The notes beneath the pieces were generated by a model. It had not been told where the DNA came from. It did no database searches and worked only from the letters and a program-made list of their open reading frames with translations. Source: an uncultured Amylibacter sp. (GTDB lineage: Bacteria; Pseudomonadota; Alphaproteobacteria; Rhodobacterales; Rhodobacteraceae). Taken from it: 64,000 nucleotides of DNA. Made by a program: the position numbers and the translations under genes. Of the stretch, positions 35,786 to 46,085 are shown piece by piece; the first letter of the stretch is position 1; every line of letters starts with the position of its first letter. The stretch covers positions 208,909-272,908 of the forward strand of contig CAJJAY010000012.1 of NCBI GenBank assembly GCA_905182285.1, given 5' to 3'.

Positions 35786-36946
35786 ATGAATATTATGAAA
35801 CCGGACATTCGTCCGAACAATCCCCAATTTTCTTCTGGACCATGCGCTAAGCCGTCGACTTGGACCCTTGATGTATTATCCAATGCAGCACTTGGACGTT
35901 CGCATAGAGCTAAGATTGGTAAAGACAAACTACTAAAAGCTATTGAAAACACTCGTGATGTTTTAAACATTCCAGAAAACTATAAAATTGGAATACTTCC
36001 AGCATCTGATACTGGTGCAATTGAGGCAGCCATGTGGTCAATGCTTGGAGAGCGGCCTGTAGACATGTGCTCTTGGGAAAGCTTTGGTGCAGGTTGGGTA
36101 ACTGATGTTATCAAACAGTTACAGTTAGATAATGTCACGCACCACAAAGCAGATTATGGAAAATTACCAGATTTAAGTCTTATAAACTTTGATAATGATG
36201 TTGTTTTTACCTGGAATGGAACAACTTCTGGTGTAAAAGTACCAAATGGTGATTTTATTCCAAACGATCGCAGAGGACTGACAATATGTGATGCTACGTC
36301 AGCAGCTTTTGCTCAAGATTTGCCTTGGGATAAATTAGATGTAACAACATTTAGTTGGCAAAAAGTCTTAGGTGGTGAAGCCGCCCACGGCATGCTTATA
36401 TTATCCCCAGAAGCTGTAAAACGGCTTGAAAGTTATAGTCCACCATGGCCTTTACCTAAAATATTCCGCCTTACTAAAAATGGTCAATTGATTGACGGAA
36501 TATTTAAAGGTGCAACGATAAATACTCCATCAATGTTAGCCGTTGAAGATTATTTATTTGCACTTGAGTGGGCAAAAAAACAAGGTGGAAAAGATGGTTT
36601 AATAGTTAAGGCTAATGCAAATTTGAGTGTAATTTCAAATTTTGTTGTAAACAATAATTGGATTGATTTTTTAGCCGAAACTAAAGATACGCTATCAAAC
36701 ACGTCTGTATGTTTAAAAATTATTGATCCACGTGTAACAAATCTAGATGCAGAAAAACAAACAAAATTTGCAAAAGATATTGTGAACATTTTAGATGAAG
36801 AAGGCGTAGCATACGATATTGGCTCATACAGAGATGCACCAGCAGGTTTGCGGATCTGGACAGGTGGAACGATTGAAAAACAAGACCTTCAATTATTGAT
36901 GCCATGGTTAAACTGGGCCTTTCAAACACAAATCTCAAAATTATAA
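35786..36946 (+). CDS. serC: Phosphoserine aminotransferase
   Basis: A 386-residue PLP-dependent aminotransferase of the type common in alphaproteobacteria, starting [20 protein letters not shown]. The PLP Lys is in [17 protein letters not shown]. It converts 3-phosphohydroxypyruvate and glutamate to phosphoserine. The start at 35786 is supported by AAGGAT upstream; a frame extension to 35702 would run through the leader hairpins and is not used. Followed 52 bases later by serA, with which it forms an operon. Confidence 0.93.
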   Translation: MNIMKPDIRPNNPQFSSGPCAKPSTWTLDVLSNAALGRSHRAKIGKDKLLKAIENTRDVLNIPENYKIGILPASDTGAIEAAMWSMLGERPVDMCSWESFGAGWVTDVIKQLQLDNVTHHKADYGKLPDLSLINFDNDVVFTWNGTTSGVKVPNGDFIPNDRRGLTICDATSAAFAQDLPWDKLDVTTFSWQKVLGGEAAHGMLILSPEAVKRLESYSPPWPLPKIFRLTKNGQLIDGIFKGATINTPSMLAVEDYLFALEWAKKQGGKDGLIVKANANLSVISNFVVNNNWIDFLAETKDTLSNTSVCLKIIDPRVTNLDAEKQTKFAKDIVNILDEEGVAYDIGSYRDAPAGLRIWTGGTIEKQDLQLLMPWLNWAFQTQISKL

Positions 36947-36998
36947 TTTAAGCAAAATCAATTTTGCCACATCTCAATATAAATTAAAGGAGGCTTAA

Positions 36999-38588
36999 AT
37001 GCCTAAAGTACTTGTATCTGACAGCTTATCTGAAACAGCTGTCCAAATTTTCCGTGACAATAATATCGAGGTAGATTTTTTGCCTCAACTTGGTAAAGAT
37101 AAAGATGCCTTATTTGAAAAAATTGGTGAATACGACGGTTTAGCTATTAGATCTGCAACCAAAGTCACAGAAAAATTATTAGGAGCTGCAACAAATTTAA
37201 AGGTTATAGGTCGAGCTGGAATCGGAGTTGATAACATTGATTTAAAAGCTGCTTCAAAAAAAGGTGTGATCGTAATGAACACACCTTTTGGTAATATGAT
37301 TACAACAGCCGAACATGCAATTGCTATGATGTTTGCAGTTGCCAGACAAATTCCAGAAGCTTCAACTTCAACCCATGCAGGTAAATGGGAAAAGTCTAAA
37401 TTTATGGGTGTTGAATTAACAAATAAGATACTTGGTTTGGTTGGTGCAGGTAATATTGGATCAATCGTTGCATCCCGCGCAATTGGTTTGAAGATGAAAG
37501 TTTTAGCATATGACCCATTTTTATCTGAAGAACGAGCTAAAGAATTAGGCGTAACTAAAGTTGAACTTGATGAGTTATACAATAAATCTGACTTTATTAC
37601 TCTTCACGTTCCAAAAACCGATGCTACAGCTGGAATGATATCTGAAGAAGCCATACAAAAAATGAAGCCAGGTGTTCGCATAATAAATTGTGCTCGGGGA
37701 GGGTTAGTTGATGAATTTGCTTTAGCAAATGCTTTAAATTCTGGGCATGTAGCAGGGGCTGCATTTGATGTATTTTCAGTTGAGCCTGCAACAGATAGCC
37801 CATTATTCAATTTACAAAATGTTGTTGTGACACCACACCTTGGAGCCGCCACAACAGAGGCACAAGAAAATGTAGCGCTTCAAGTTGCAGAGCAACTTAG
37901 TGATTACTTGAATAATGGTGCAGTATCTAATGCAATCAATATGCCATCAATAACTGCAGAGGAGGCACCAATCTTAGGTCCATTTGTAAAATTATCGCAA
38001 CATCTTGGAGCCTTTGCTGGTCAATTAACAAATGAACCCATCACAGAAATAAACATTACTTATGATGGTAGAGTATCAGATATGAACACTAAAGCATTAG
38101 CTTCTGCAGCGATTGCAGGTGTAATGCAGGCTCAAAATCCAGATGTGAATATGGTATCTGCTCCTGTAATTGCTGCTGACCGAGGTATAAAAGTTTCAAA
38201 CACTACACAGGAAAAGTCAGGAGTATTTGATAGCTATATAAAACTTACTGTTAAAACTAAAGAACGTGAAAGATCTGTTGCTGGAACTGTATTTAGTGAT
38301 GGTAAGCCACGGTTCATACAAATTAAAGGAATTAACATAGATGCAGAAGTAGGCTCTCATATGTTATATACAACAAACAAAGATATTCCTGGTATCATTG
38401 GAACCTTAGGTCAAACGATGGGTGAACATGACGTAAATATTGCCAATTTTACACTTGGAAGAAAAAATACAGGTGGAGATGCAATTGCTTTACTTTATCT
38501 TGATTGCGCTCCAAATCCAAATGCAATGGAAAGCCTTCAAAAAACTGGTATCTTCCAAACTGTAAGCGCATTGAAATTTGACGTTTAA
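36999..38588 (+). CDS. serA: D-3-phosphoglycerate dehydrogenase
   Basis: A 529-residue long-form SerA. The catalytic and NAD-binding domains show GRAGIGVDNIDL, LGLVGAGNIGS and CARGGLVDE, with the active-site His in TPHLGAATTEAQ. An intervening domain and a C-terminal ACT domain (HDVNIANFTLGRK) follow, the latter likely for serine feedback. It catalyses the first step of serine biosynthesis. AAAGGAGG lies seven bases upstream of the ATG. Confidence 0.96.
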   Translation: MPKVLVSDSLSETAVQIFRDNNIEVDFLPQLGKDKDALFEKIGEYDGLAIRSATKVTEKLLGAATNLKVIGRAGIGVDNIDLKAASKKGVIVMNTPFGNMITTAEHAIAMMFAVARQIPEASTSTHAGKWEKSKFMGVELTNKILGLVGAGNIGSIVASRAIGLKMKVLAYDPFLSEERAKELGVTKVELDELYNKSDFITLHVPKTDATAGMISEEAIQKMKPGVRIINCARGGLVDEFALANALNSGHVAGAAFDVFSVEPATDSPLFNLQNVVVTPHLGAATTEAQENVALQVAEQLSDYLNNGAVSNAINMPSITAEEAPILGPFVKLSQHLGAFAGQLTNEPITEINITYDGRVSDMNTKALASAAIAGVMQAQNPDVNMVSAPVIAADRGIKVSNTTQEKSGVFDSYIKLTVKTKERERSVAGTVFSDGKPRFIQIKGINIDAEVGSHMLYTTNKDIPGIIGTLGQTMGEHDVNIANFTLGRKNTGGDAIALLYLDCAPNPNAMESLQKTGIFQTVSALKFDV

Positions 38589-38598
38589 AATTCTGAAA

Positions 38599-38635
38599 TA
38601 GAGTGGGTGGATGAAAATTTCATCCATCCACTCTA
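38599..38635. terminator. Strong hairpin terminator after serA
   Basis: An 18-base-pair inverted repeat (38599-38616 with 38618-38635, one G-T wobble), essentially no loop beyond the A/T-rich centre. TAATTTTAAT follows on the plus strand. It lies between convergent serA and the HAD-hydrolase gene, so it may serve both. Confidence 0.85.
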
Positions 38636-38651
38636 TAATTTTAATCATATA

Positions 38652-39311
38652 TTATTCTAAATTCAAACCCATCATATCAAATGAAATCTCAGCTAATTCT
38701 TCTGGGTGTCCGGCTAGCATATCAGCTTCAGCCATACGCAACTCATCTGCTTCACCATAGCCCCAAAGCGCACCAATATTATTAATATCATTATTTTTTG
38801 CACCAAATATATCCATTTGGCGATCACCCACCATTATACATTTCCTAGGATCAAAACCTGTTTCATCCAAAGCATATTGTAATAACGAAGTCACATCTGA
38901 ATTTGTTCCATCAAACTCAGATCCAAAAACATGCGTAACAGCATCAGATATTCCAAAATGTTGAATTATTTGATTTGCAAAAGCATGCGGTTTTGACGTG
39001 GTAACAAACAAGCCAACATCTGCTGTAACTAAAGTATCAAACATCTCAAAAATTCCATCATATACTACCGCATCAAACATAGCCTCTTCTTGATAAAATT
39101 CACGGTACAAATTTATAGCTTCAGCCACCTCGCCGTGCGGTCCTAAAAAATTTGCCAATATATGGGGTAAACTTGATCCAATCATACCACGTAATTCTTC
39201 TGTACTTGGCTCAATTCCTGCCGTTTCAATTAATGCATGCTGTAAAGACTGAATTATCCCAGATTGGCTATCTAATAAAGTTCCATCTAAATCAAAAAAA
39301 ACATTAAGCAT
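38652..39311 (-). CDS. HAD-family hydrolase, phosphoglycolate phosphatase-like
   Basis: A 219-residue haloacid dehalogenase-type phosphatase. Motif I is FFDLDGTLLDSQSG, the Lys lies in TTSKPHAFANQI, and motif III/IV is IMVGDRQMDIFGAKNN. The size and cap resemble Gph-type phosphoglycolate phosphatases, but HAD specificity cannot be read reliably. It begins 60 bases downstream of the next minus-strand gene. Confidence 0.8.
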   Translation of the reverse strand: MLNVFFDLDGTLLDSQSGIIQSLQHALIETAGIEPSTEELRGMIGSSLPHILANFLGPHGEVAEAINLYREFYQEEAMFDAVVYDGIFEMFDTLVTADVGLFVTTSKPHAFANQIIQHFGISDAVTHVFGSEFDGTNSDVTSLLQYALDETGFDPRKCIMVGDRQMDIFGAKNNDINNIGALWGYGEADELRMAEADMLAGHPEELAEISFDMMGLNLE

Positions 39312-39370
39312 AAATTTTATTTCCTAGTAAAAGCATTACATGTAAACTATCTACAAATGCATTAATATTA

Positions 39371-39733
39371 TTAGTGGTGTGTGCCACTAGGTTGATTATT
39401 TTTTTCTTCAAAAAACGGTGTTAGTTGATAAATAATAACAGAGTTTTCATCTAAAGCTTGTTGCATTAGCTGACGCTCTTCATCATTTATATCATGTCCT
39501 TCTTGAATACGTTCATCAAGTGTGCCGTAACCTGTAACATCCAAAGGTGCTAAATCAGCCTGTTTAAGTATAGCTACTGTTTCGCGAACAGCTTCAGGCT
39601 CATCAACCCCAGATGCAAAACACATAATAGCTCCACCAGTTGCACCTTTTGGCAACCCATCATTAGGATTACGCCCAACTTCAACTAACAGAGTAAATAC
39701 TAACTGAGGGCGTTTAGGTTTTTTATCTGTCAT
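39371..39733 (-). CDS. Conserved-looking hypothetical protein downstream of dapD
   Basis: A 120-residue soluble protein, MTDKKPKRPQLVFTLLVEVG onward, with GATGGAIMCFASGVDEPEAV and LTPFFEE. The composition and length suggest a small alpha/beta ferredoxin-like fold, but I do not recognise a family. It lies 43 bases after dapD in the same direction and probably belongs to its operon. Confidence 0.7.
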   Translation of the reverse strand: MTDKKPKRPQLVFTLLVEVGRNPNDGLPKGATGGAIMCFASGVDEPEAVRETVAILKQADLAPLDVTGYGTLDERIQEGHDINDEERQLMQQALDENSVIIYQLTPFFEEKNNQPSGTHH

Positions 39734-39776
39734 ATAATTAATTTAACACCCATTGATGAAATTATTCTGATATCAA

Positions 39777-40601
39777 TTAATCACGCAAAAGTTCATTAAT
39801 TGAAGTTTTTGAACGCGTTCTTGCATCGACTTTCTTTACAATTACTGCACAGTATAAATTTACACCTTTAGATGGTAAGGACCCAGCTACAACCACAGAT
39901 CCAGAAGGTACTTCACCATAAGTAATTTCACCGCTTTCACGATCAAATATTTTAGTTGACTGCCCTATAAATACACCCATTCCTAAAACTGAACCTTCAC
40001 GAACAATGCAACCCTCAACAACCTCAGATCTAGCACCAATAAAGCAGTTATCTTCAATAATTGTTGGGCCAGCTTGCATTGGTTCTAAAACACCCCCAAT
40101 GCCAACACCACCAGACAAGTGAACGTTTGAACCAATTTGCGCACATGAACCAACAGTTGCCCAAGTATCAACCATTGTTCCCTGACCTACGTGAGCACCA
40201 AGATTTACAAATGATGGCATTAATACTGCACCGGGGGCAATATATGCAGACTTACGAACTATACAGTTTGGGACTGCACGAAAGCCTGCTGATTGAAAAT
40301 CAGATGGACCCCATCCTTTAAATTTACTGTCAACTTTATCCCACCAAGTTCCACCTTGAGGGCCACCTTCTTGAATTTCCATATCCTGAATTCTAAACCC
40401 TAAAAGAACAGCTTTTTTAGCCCATTGGTTTACATGCCAGTGACCGTTTTCTTGCGGCTCAGCAACCCGTAACTTTCCACTATCTAACGCTTCAAGTGTA
40501 GCTTCAATCGCATCACGAGTTTCACCCATAGTAGCAGAAGAAATTTCATCACGTGATTCCCACGCTAATTCAATGGCTGTTTCCAATTGTGAGTTTGACA
40601 T
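39777..40601 (-). CDS. dapD: 2,3,4,5-tetrahydropyridine-2,6-dicarboxylate N-succinyltransferase
   Basis: A 274-residue left-handed beta-helix acyltransferase. Hexapeptide repeats run from [21 protein letters not shown] through [14 protein letters not shown] and [16 protein letters not shown]. It succinylates tetrahydrodipicolinate in lysine and diaminopimelate biosynthesis. The C-terminus [14 protein letters not shown] is typical of the family (here [14 protein letters not shown]). Confidence 0.95.
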   Translation of the reverse strand: MSNSQLETAIELAWESRDEISSATMGETRDAIEATLEALDSGKLRVAEPQENGHWHVNQWAKKAVLLGFRIQDMEIQEGGPQGGTWWDKVDSKFKGWGPSDFQSAGFRAVPNCIVRKSAYIAPGAVLMPSFVNLGAHVGQGTMVDTWATVGSCAQIGSNVHLSGGVGIGGVLEPMQAGPTIIEDNCFIGARSEVVEGCIVREGSVLGMGVFIGQSTKIFDRESGEITYGEVPSGSVVVAGSLPSKGVNLYCAVIVKKVDARTRSKTSINELLRD

Positions 40602-40711
40602 AATTACTTCTCCAAGACTTTTAATTTTGATATTGTCTAAACCCTATAGAGATAAGAAGCGATACCTGCAATGTAACTTCTAAATACATTTTATTAAAAA
40701 TAGCATAAAAT

Positions 40712-41602
40712 TTATTTACTATTTAATACTGAAGTACATTGTTTCGGCAATTCTGACATTGTAAATTCTTTTGGGTGCCTCTTAGGTTTAGGCTTAATCT
40801 TATTTGGATCAATTTCGACAGGTTCCAGGGCTGTTGTAACCCACCACCTTAAAGTGTTGTCACATCCATTACCACCTTTTGATAGATGATGAACCGTTGG
40901 TTTTTGAGCTTCACACCATTTAGATTCTTCTGGGCATTTTAATCTTACGTGAAAGTGAAAGTTATGCCCCCAATAAGGACGAATTTTTTGTAGCCAATCT
41001 TTATTACCAGTTTCATTTTCACACATATAAATTTTAGCAGGTGCAGTTATGAATATACGTTCGACAATTGGATCATTTGCAGCAATTTTTAAGACTTTCA
41101 TATGATCTTTTGTCCAATTTTTATTTATTTTTTTTCTATCTTTAGATCGGACATCGATTGAAGAAACACTCTCCCTTTTTAATTTACTAAGCTTCAAGTT
41201 ATGAGCTGGTAACATCCAAATATCTGCATCCAATCCCACTTGATGAGAAACGTGTCCTGAAAGCATTGGCCCACCTCTTGGTTGAGAAATATCACCTATA
41301 TAAAGGCCCTCCCAACTAGTTTCTTTAGCAACAAACTTACTAAAGCGTTTCAAAAAAGAAATCATATTAGGGTGTCCCCAATTGCGACCTCGAGATAGCC
41401 GCATGACTTGCCATGTTGGCCCATTTTCTAACATCTCTTCACCACCAGCTAAACATCCTTTAGCATATGAACCATAAGAATTTGGGGTCTGATTGGAAGG
41501 TAATGTTTTTACACCTAGCAAATAACGTGCTTGCTTTTCTGCAAATACTTCTTGTGAACATAATGCTATAAATAAAATGCTTAATAAATTTTTCAAAATC
41601 AT
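40712..41602 (-). CDS. mepA: Penicillin-insensitive murein endopeptidase (MepA-like)
   Basis: A 296-residue secreted metallopeptidase with an N-terminal signal peptide (LLSILFIALCSQEVFAE). The metal-binding elements are GHVSHQVGLDADIWM and HNFHFHVRLKCP, diagnostic for the MepA family (LAS peptidases). It cleaves D-alanyl-meso-diaminopimelate crosslinks in peptidoglycan in the periplasm. Its start overlaps the stop of the upstream MFS gene by four bases. Confidence 0.9.
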   Translation of the reverse strand: MILKNLLSILFIALCSQEVFAEKQARYLLGVKTLPSNQTPNSYGSYAKGCLAGGEEMLENGPTWQVMRLSRGRNWGHPNMISFLKRFSKFVAKETSWEGLYIGDISQPRGGPMLSGHVSHQVGLDADIWMLPAHNLKLSKLKRESVSSIDVRSKDRKKINKNWTKDHMKVLKIAANDPIVERIFITAPAKIYMCENETGNKDWLQKIRPYWGHNFHFHVRLKCPEESKWCEAQKPTVHHLSKGGNGCDNTLRWWVTTALEPVEIDPNKIKPKPKRHPKEFTMSELPKQCTSVLNSK

Positions 41603-42921
41603 AGTTTAATTTTTTTAACCCAAACTAATGGAATTAAACCTACTATAAAAAGAATAACAACTGGTAAAACACCCAGGCTTTGGTTTTGAGTAACGTAAGT
41701 AACATAGGCTATTAAGGCAGGTGCCATCCACGAAGTGGCCCGGCCTGATAAGGCGTATAACCCAAACGTCTCTGTCATTCTATTTTTATCTGATTGCAAA
41801 ATTAGCATAGTTCGAGATGCTGACTGTAATGCACCACCAGCTGCTCCTATAGCAACTCCACAAATTAAAAATAAGTTATCTGGAAGAGAACTTATTTTGC
41901 TAAGTCGTATCATGAAAAAAGCATCCCGGGATGTTCCAGCTATTAAGATACACACTATAATCAAAACTGATATACAGGATATTATAACCCACTTAGGTCC
42001 ATAAAATTTATCAGCAAATCCACCTATATAAGTAAATATAGCAGCTGCAATTCCACTAATAATTCCAAAAATACCAATTTGGGTTATAGACCACCCTAGA
42101 ACCCCACTCGCATAAATACCTCCAAATGCATAAATTCCTAAAAGAGCATCACGATAAAACATTGAAGAAATAAGATAAGACGTCAGACTAATATTTTTAG
42201 GCAAATTTCTTATAGATGCATACAAATCTTTAAGGGCCGTTTGGAGTATTTTTGATGAAGTCTTTTTTATTTTATTTTCAGAAATACATATAAAAAACGG
42301 AATCATAAATAATACATACCAGATGGCAGTTAGTGGGCCAACGAATCTAGTTCCTTCACGCAAGCTAGCATCTAAACCAAATAAGGGTGGTTTTTCCAGT
42401 AATGTTAAGCCTAAATCATTTTCAGAAAAAAATAAGAGTGTTATAAAAAGTAATAACAAACCACCCAGATATCCAAGCGCCCAACCATTACCTGAGACTC
42501 GGCCAATATCTTTTTTATCACACACATCAGGAAGCATAGAATTAACAAAAATTTGCGAAAGCTCCATTCCTAGCATCCCTATGCCAAATAGGACCAGAAT
42601 ACCCAAAAAAGATTCCATGCCTGGAGCTGCCCACCATATACTTAATGCTCCCAATACATACAAAAAGGAAAAAAATATCATCCATGGTTTTTTAGAACTA
42701 CTTGTATCAGAAATAGCCCCTAGTATCGGCCCAAGAATTGCGAGCAATAAGCCTACAAATGCTGTCATAACACCCCATAGAGATTGTCCCAATATTGGAT
42801 CACCTACAACTACAGATGCAAAATATGGTGCAAATATAAAAGTAATTAATAAAGTACTATATGGTTGAGCAGCCCAGTCATATAACATCCAAGCCCAAAC
42901 TTTTTTATCATATTTTGCCAT
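41599..42921 (-). CDS. MFS transporter, UMF1/Atg22-like
   Basis: A 440-residue protein with about twelve membrane segments. The N-terminus VWAWMLYDWAAQPYSTLLIT and the following GPILGAISDTSSSKKPWM are characteristic of the UMF1 (Atg22-like) branch of the major facilitator superfamily. In bacteria the substrates are not established. It is co-transcribed with the MepA gene. Confidence 0.87.
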   Translation of the reverse strand: MAKYDKKVWAWMLYDWAAQPYSTLLITFIFAPYFASVVVGDPILGQSLWGVMTAFVGLLLAILGPILGAISDTSSSKKPWMIFFSFLYVLGALSIWWAAPGMESFLGILVLFGIGMLGMELSQIFVNSMLPDVCDKKDIGRVSGNGWALGYLGGLLLLFITLLFFSENDLGLTLLEKPPLFGLDASLREGTRFVGPLTAIWYVLFMIPFFICISENKIKKTSSKILQTALKDLYASIRNLPKNISLTSYLISSMFYRDALLGIYAFGGIYASGVLGWSITQIGIFGIISGIAAAIFTYIGGFADKFYGPKWVIISCISVLIIVCILIAGTSRDAFFMIRLSKISSLPDNLFLICGVAIGAAGGALQSASRTMLILQSDKNRMTETFGLYALSGRATSWMAPALIAYVTYVTQNQSLGVLPVVILFIVGLIPLVWVKKIKL

Positions 42922-43032
42922 AATTATATCCTAGATGAACCAAATAATTAATTTGTAGATAATATTCATAATACTCTATCTTGCATAACTAGCCTAACAT
43001 AGTTAGCAACATCTCAACAAAAGGAGAATAAA

Positions 43033-43323
43033 ATGAATTCAAGTGGATCTGGTATTAGTGAAATCTTAATAATGGCATTAGATCTTGCTTGGTGGGTAGT
43101 AATTATACAATTTATAATGAGCTGGCTTGTACAATTTAATGTTTTAAACTTACGACAGCCAATAGTTGCTCAGGCTTGGTATGGAATTAACCGGCTTACT
43201 TCTCCAATATATGATAAAATAAGGCGCTTTGTACCGTCTCTTTCCGGTATAGATTTTACACCAATAATTGTAATTTTTGGCATAAGAGCATTACAAGTAT
43301 TATTATATAAAAACCCATTTTAA
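43033..43323 (+). CDS. YggT family membrane protein
   Basis: A 96-residue protein with two hydrophobic segments (about residues 8-36 and 73-90), containing RLTSPIYDKIRRFVPSLSGIDFTPI adapted here as NRLTSPIYDKIRRFVPSLSG, the YggT core. The family is implicated in osmotic or potassium homeostasis and cell-envelope organisation. AAAGGAG precedes the ATG. It is immediately followed by a strong palindromic terminator. Confidence 0.88.
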   Translation: MNSSGSGISEILIMALDLAWWVVIIQFIMSWLVQFNVLNLRQPIVAQAWYGINRLTSPIYDKIRRFVPSLSGIDFTPIIVIFGIRALQVLLYKNPF

Positions 43324-43324
43324 A

Positions 43325-43350
43325 TTAAGAACCTACATGTAGGTTCTTAA
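43325..43350. terminator. Bidirectional palindromic terminator between yggT-like gene and argG
   Basis: A perfect 26-base palindrome centred on ACATGT, beginning two bases after the YggT stop, with AT-rich flanks. Convergent arrangement with argG suggests it ends transcripts from both sides. Confidence 0.75.
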
Positions 43351-43380
43351 TAATAAAATTTATTAAAGTTTCATTTCAAT

Positions 43381-44604
43381 CTATTGTGATCGATTATTTC
43401 TTGCAGCTAATAATTTTAAGCGCAGTGCATTAATTTTAATAAACCCTGCTGCATCAGTTTGATCATATGCACCCGCATCATCCTCAAATGTTACATGCGC
43501 TTCAGAATACAAGCTGTCATCTGACCATCTGCCAATAGTTTGCACAAAACCTTTATAAAGCTTCAATCTAACTGTTCCATTAACATGTTCCTGGCTGGTA
43601 TCAATTAGTGCCTGTAGCATTTCACGCTCTGGACTATACCAAAACCCATTGTAAATTAATTCTGCATATTTTGGCATTAATTCATCTTTTAAGTGTGCAG
43701 CTCCACGGTCTAGTGTAATTGACTCAATTCCACGATGTGCTTCGAGCATAATTGTTCCACCTGGTGTTTCATATATTCCTCGAGACTTCATGCCAACGAA
43801 CCTTCCTTCCACCAAATCCAATCGACCGATCCCATGCTTACCACCCAGTTCATTTAATTCTGTTAGCATCTCAGCAGGTGTTAAGTTTATCCCATTTAAT
43901 GATGTGGGATCTCCCTTAATATAGCCAATTTCAATGTATTCAGGCGTATCTGGTGCTTTTTCAGGACTCACAGTTCGCTGATAAACATAATCAGGAGCTT
44001 CAATGGAGGGATCTTCTAAAACTTTACCTTCTGAAGAAGTATGTAAAAGGTTTGCATCAACAGAAAAGGGTGCCTCGCCTCTTTTGTCTTTTGCAATAGG
44101 AATTTGGTGTTTTTCAGCAAACTCAATAAGCTTTGTTCTGCTTGATAAATCCCATTCTCTCCATGGTGCAATTACTTTAATATCTGGATTCAGCGCGTAT
44201 GCAGAGAGCTCAAAGCGCACTTGATCGTTACCTTTGCCTGTAGCACCATGAGCCACAGCATCAGCACCAACCTCTTTTGCAATTTCAACTAATCTTTTTG
44301 AAATTAAAGGTCGCGCAATAGATGTTCCTAACAAATACAAGCCTTCATAAACAGCGTTAGCGCGAAACATTGGGAAAACAAAATCTTTTACAAATTCTTC
44401 ACGAACATCTTCAATAAATATATTTTCAGATTTAACTCCTAATAATTCTGCTTTTTTGCGCGCTGGATCTAGTTCTTCGCCTTGCCCTAAATCTGCAGTA
44501 AAAGTTACAACTTCACAGCCATATTCTATTTCCAACCATTTCAAAATAATTGAGGTATCTAGACCTCCTGAATAAGCTAGAACAACTTTTTTTGGCGCTG
44601 GCAT
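43381..44604 (-). CDS. argG: Argininosuccinate synthase
   Basis: A 407-residue ArgG. The ATP-binding P-loop is [17 protein letters not shown], followed by [13 protein letters not shown] and [11 protein letters not shown]. It joins citrulline and aspartate using ATP to make argininosuccinate. The gene stands alone, divergent from ilvA across a 234-base AT-rich region holding only a small hairpin. Confidence 0.97.
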   Translation of the reverse strand: MPAPKKVVLAYSGGLDTSIILKWLEIEYGCEVVTFTADLGQGEELDPARKKAELLGVKSENIFIEDVREEFVKDFVFPMFRANAVYEGLYLLGTSIARPLISKRLVEIAKEVGADAVAHGATGKGNDQVRFELSAYALNPDIKVIAPWREWDLSSRTKLIEFAEKHQIPIAKDKRGEAPFSVDANLLHTSSEGKVLEDPSIEAPDYVYQRTVSPEKAPDTPEYIEIGYIKGDPTSLNGINLTPAEMLTELNELGGKHGIGRLDLVEGRFVGMKSRGIYETPGGTIMLEAHRGIESITLDRGAAHLKDELMPKYAELIYNGFWYSPEREMLQALIDTSQEHVNGTVRLKLYKGFVQTIGRWSDDSLYSEAHVTFEDDAGAYDQTDAAGFIKINALRLKLLAARNNRSQ

Positions 44605-44838
44605 TTATTTACTCCGCAAATACTATCAAATTTAAATATCGTTTATGTGGTTTAAGTCTTGCGAGCAAGACCTCGATGTATCGTTAAAACATGTATATCC
44701 CAGATAAACATAATAATTATAATCTAAAGAAATTTAAAATAGATTGTGCTTAATTTTATAACTGTTTAGATCTTTATTTAATTTCTATGTCCTGCATTAT
44801 ATAAAATGTAATTTAGTTGAAAAATAAAGTGAGGCTTC

Positions 44839-46080
44839 ATGATGTCATCCTTTCAAAAAGCAGCAGAAATTACCTGCTTAAAAATGAGAGATTTATTTCC
44901 AGAAACTCCACTACAAAAAAACGAATATCTTTCAAATATTTATGGAGCAAATATTTACCTAAAAAGGGAAGACTTATCTCCAGTTCGGTCTTATAAAATT
45001 CGTGGCGCATTTAACGCTATGGGCAAAGCAATAGAGGCCGGTGAAACAGCACAATTTGTTTGTGCTTCTGCTGGAAATCATGCGCAAGGCTTTGCCTATG
45101 CCTGTCAGCATTTTGGTGTAAAGGGGCGTATTTATATGCCAGTTACTACTCCACAACAAAAAATAACTAAAACAGCAAGTTTTGGGGGTAAAACAATAGA
45201 AATTATAATGCAGGGGGACTATTTTGATGAAACTCTTAAAGCAGCAATTCAATATTCAAATGATACTGGCGCAGCTATGCTTCCTCCTTTTGATCATCTC
45301 GACGTGATAGAAGGGCAAGCATCAGTTGGAGTTGAAATCCTAAATCAATTGGGAACTACTCCTGATATGATTATAACTCCTGTTGGTGGAGGCGGACTAT
45401 CTTCCGGCTTAGTTAAATATTTTGATAAAAAAAATGTTGATTTTAAGTTCTGCGAACCAGAAGGGGGGCGTAGCCTTTATCATGCTTTACATGCAAAAAA
45501 ACTAGTTACCCTTGATTATGTTGATAATTTTGTAGACGGTGCAGCTGTTGCCAGAATTGGTAACAATAATTTTAAAATATTAAAAAACCAAAATATTAAG
45601 AATGTTTTAGGTATTCCAGAAGGCCGTATTTGTACCACCATTACTGAAATGTTAAATATAGAAGGTATTGTACTAGAACCCGCAGGCGCGCTAGCAATTG
45701 ATGCATTAAAAGACATAAGAGACCAAATTACAGGAAAAACAATAGTTTGCATCGCTTCAGGAGGTAACTTTGATTTTGAGCGACTTCCTGATATCAAAGA
45801 ACGAGCGTTACGTTTCGAGGGACTCAAAAAATATTTTATTCTGAGGATGCCTCAACGTCCTGGAGCATTAAAAGATTTTTTAAACTTACTTGGCCCTGAT
45901 GATGACATTGCAAGATTTGAATATTTAAAAAAATCTGCGCGTAATTTTGGCTCTGTTTTAATAGGAATAGAAAGCGGATCAGCAATAGGCTTTGAAGAAC
46001 TTTGCAAACGTATGACAGAAAACGGGTTTTCATATGAAGATATTACAAATGATGATGTTCTAGCACAAATTTTGATTTGA
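44839..46080 (+). CDS. ilvA: Threonine dehydratase (threonine ammonia-lyase), biosynthetic
   Basis: A 413-residue PLP enzyme. The PLP Lys is in VRSYKIRGAFNAM, the phosphate-binding Gly loop is PVGGGGLSSGL, and a single C-terminal ACT-like domain (FILRMPQRPGALKDFLNLL) follows. It deaminates threonine to 2-oxobutanoate for isoleucine synthesis. Length matches the short one-ACT-domain form. Two adjacent ATGs are possible; GAGG lies upstream. Confidence 0.93.
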   Translation: MMSSFQKAAEITCLKMRDLFPETPLQKNEYLSNIYGANIYLKREDLSPVRSYKIRGAFNAMGKAIEAGETAQFVCASAGNHAQGFAYACQHFGVKGRIYMPVTTPQQKITKTASFGGKTIEIIMQGDYFDETLKAAIQYSNDTGAAMLPPFDHLDVIEGQASVGVEILNQLGTTPDMIITPVGGGGLSSGLVKYFDKKNVDFKFCEPEGGRSLYHALHAKKLVTLDYVDNFVDGAAVARIGNNNFKILKNQNIKNVLGIPEGRICTTITEMLNIEGIVLEPAGALAIDALKDIRDQITGKTIVCIASGGNFDFERLPDIKERALRFEGLKKYFILRMPQRPGALKDFLNLLGPDDDIARFEYLKKSARNFGSVLIGIESGSAIGFEELCKRMTENGFSYEDITNDDVLAQILI

Positions 46081-46085
46081 AAAAT

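Noticed and set aside
37085..37582. Minus-strand open frame of 165 codons within serA
   Set aside because: Antisense to a well-conserved SerA coding region; no ribosome binding site or recognisable domain.
42323..42868. Plus-strand open frame of 181 codons within the MFS transporter gene
   Set aside because: Antisense shadow of a membrane protein gene; the translated sequence is Ser/Pro/Lys-rich with no domain.
44656..44671. Perfect short hairpin (GTCTTG-CGAG-CAAGAC) in the argG-ilvA intergenic region
   Set aside because: Only six base pairs with a tetraloop, no T-run and no relation to either start codon; could be chance in 234 bases.
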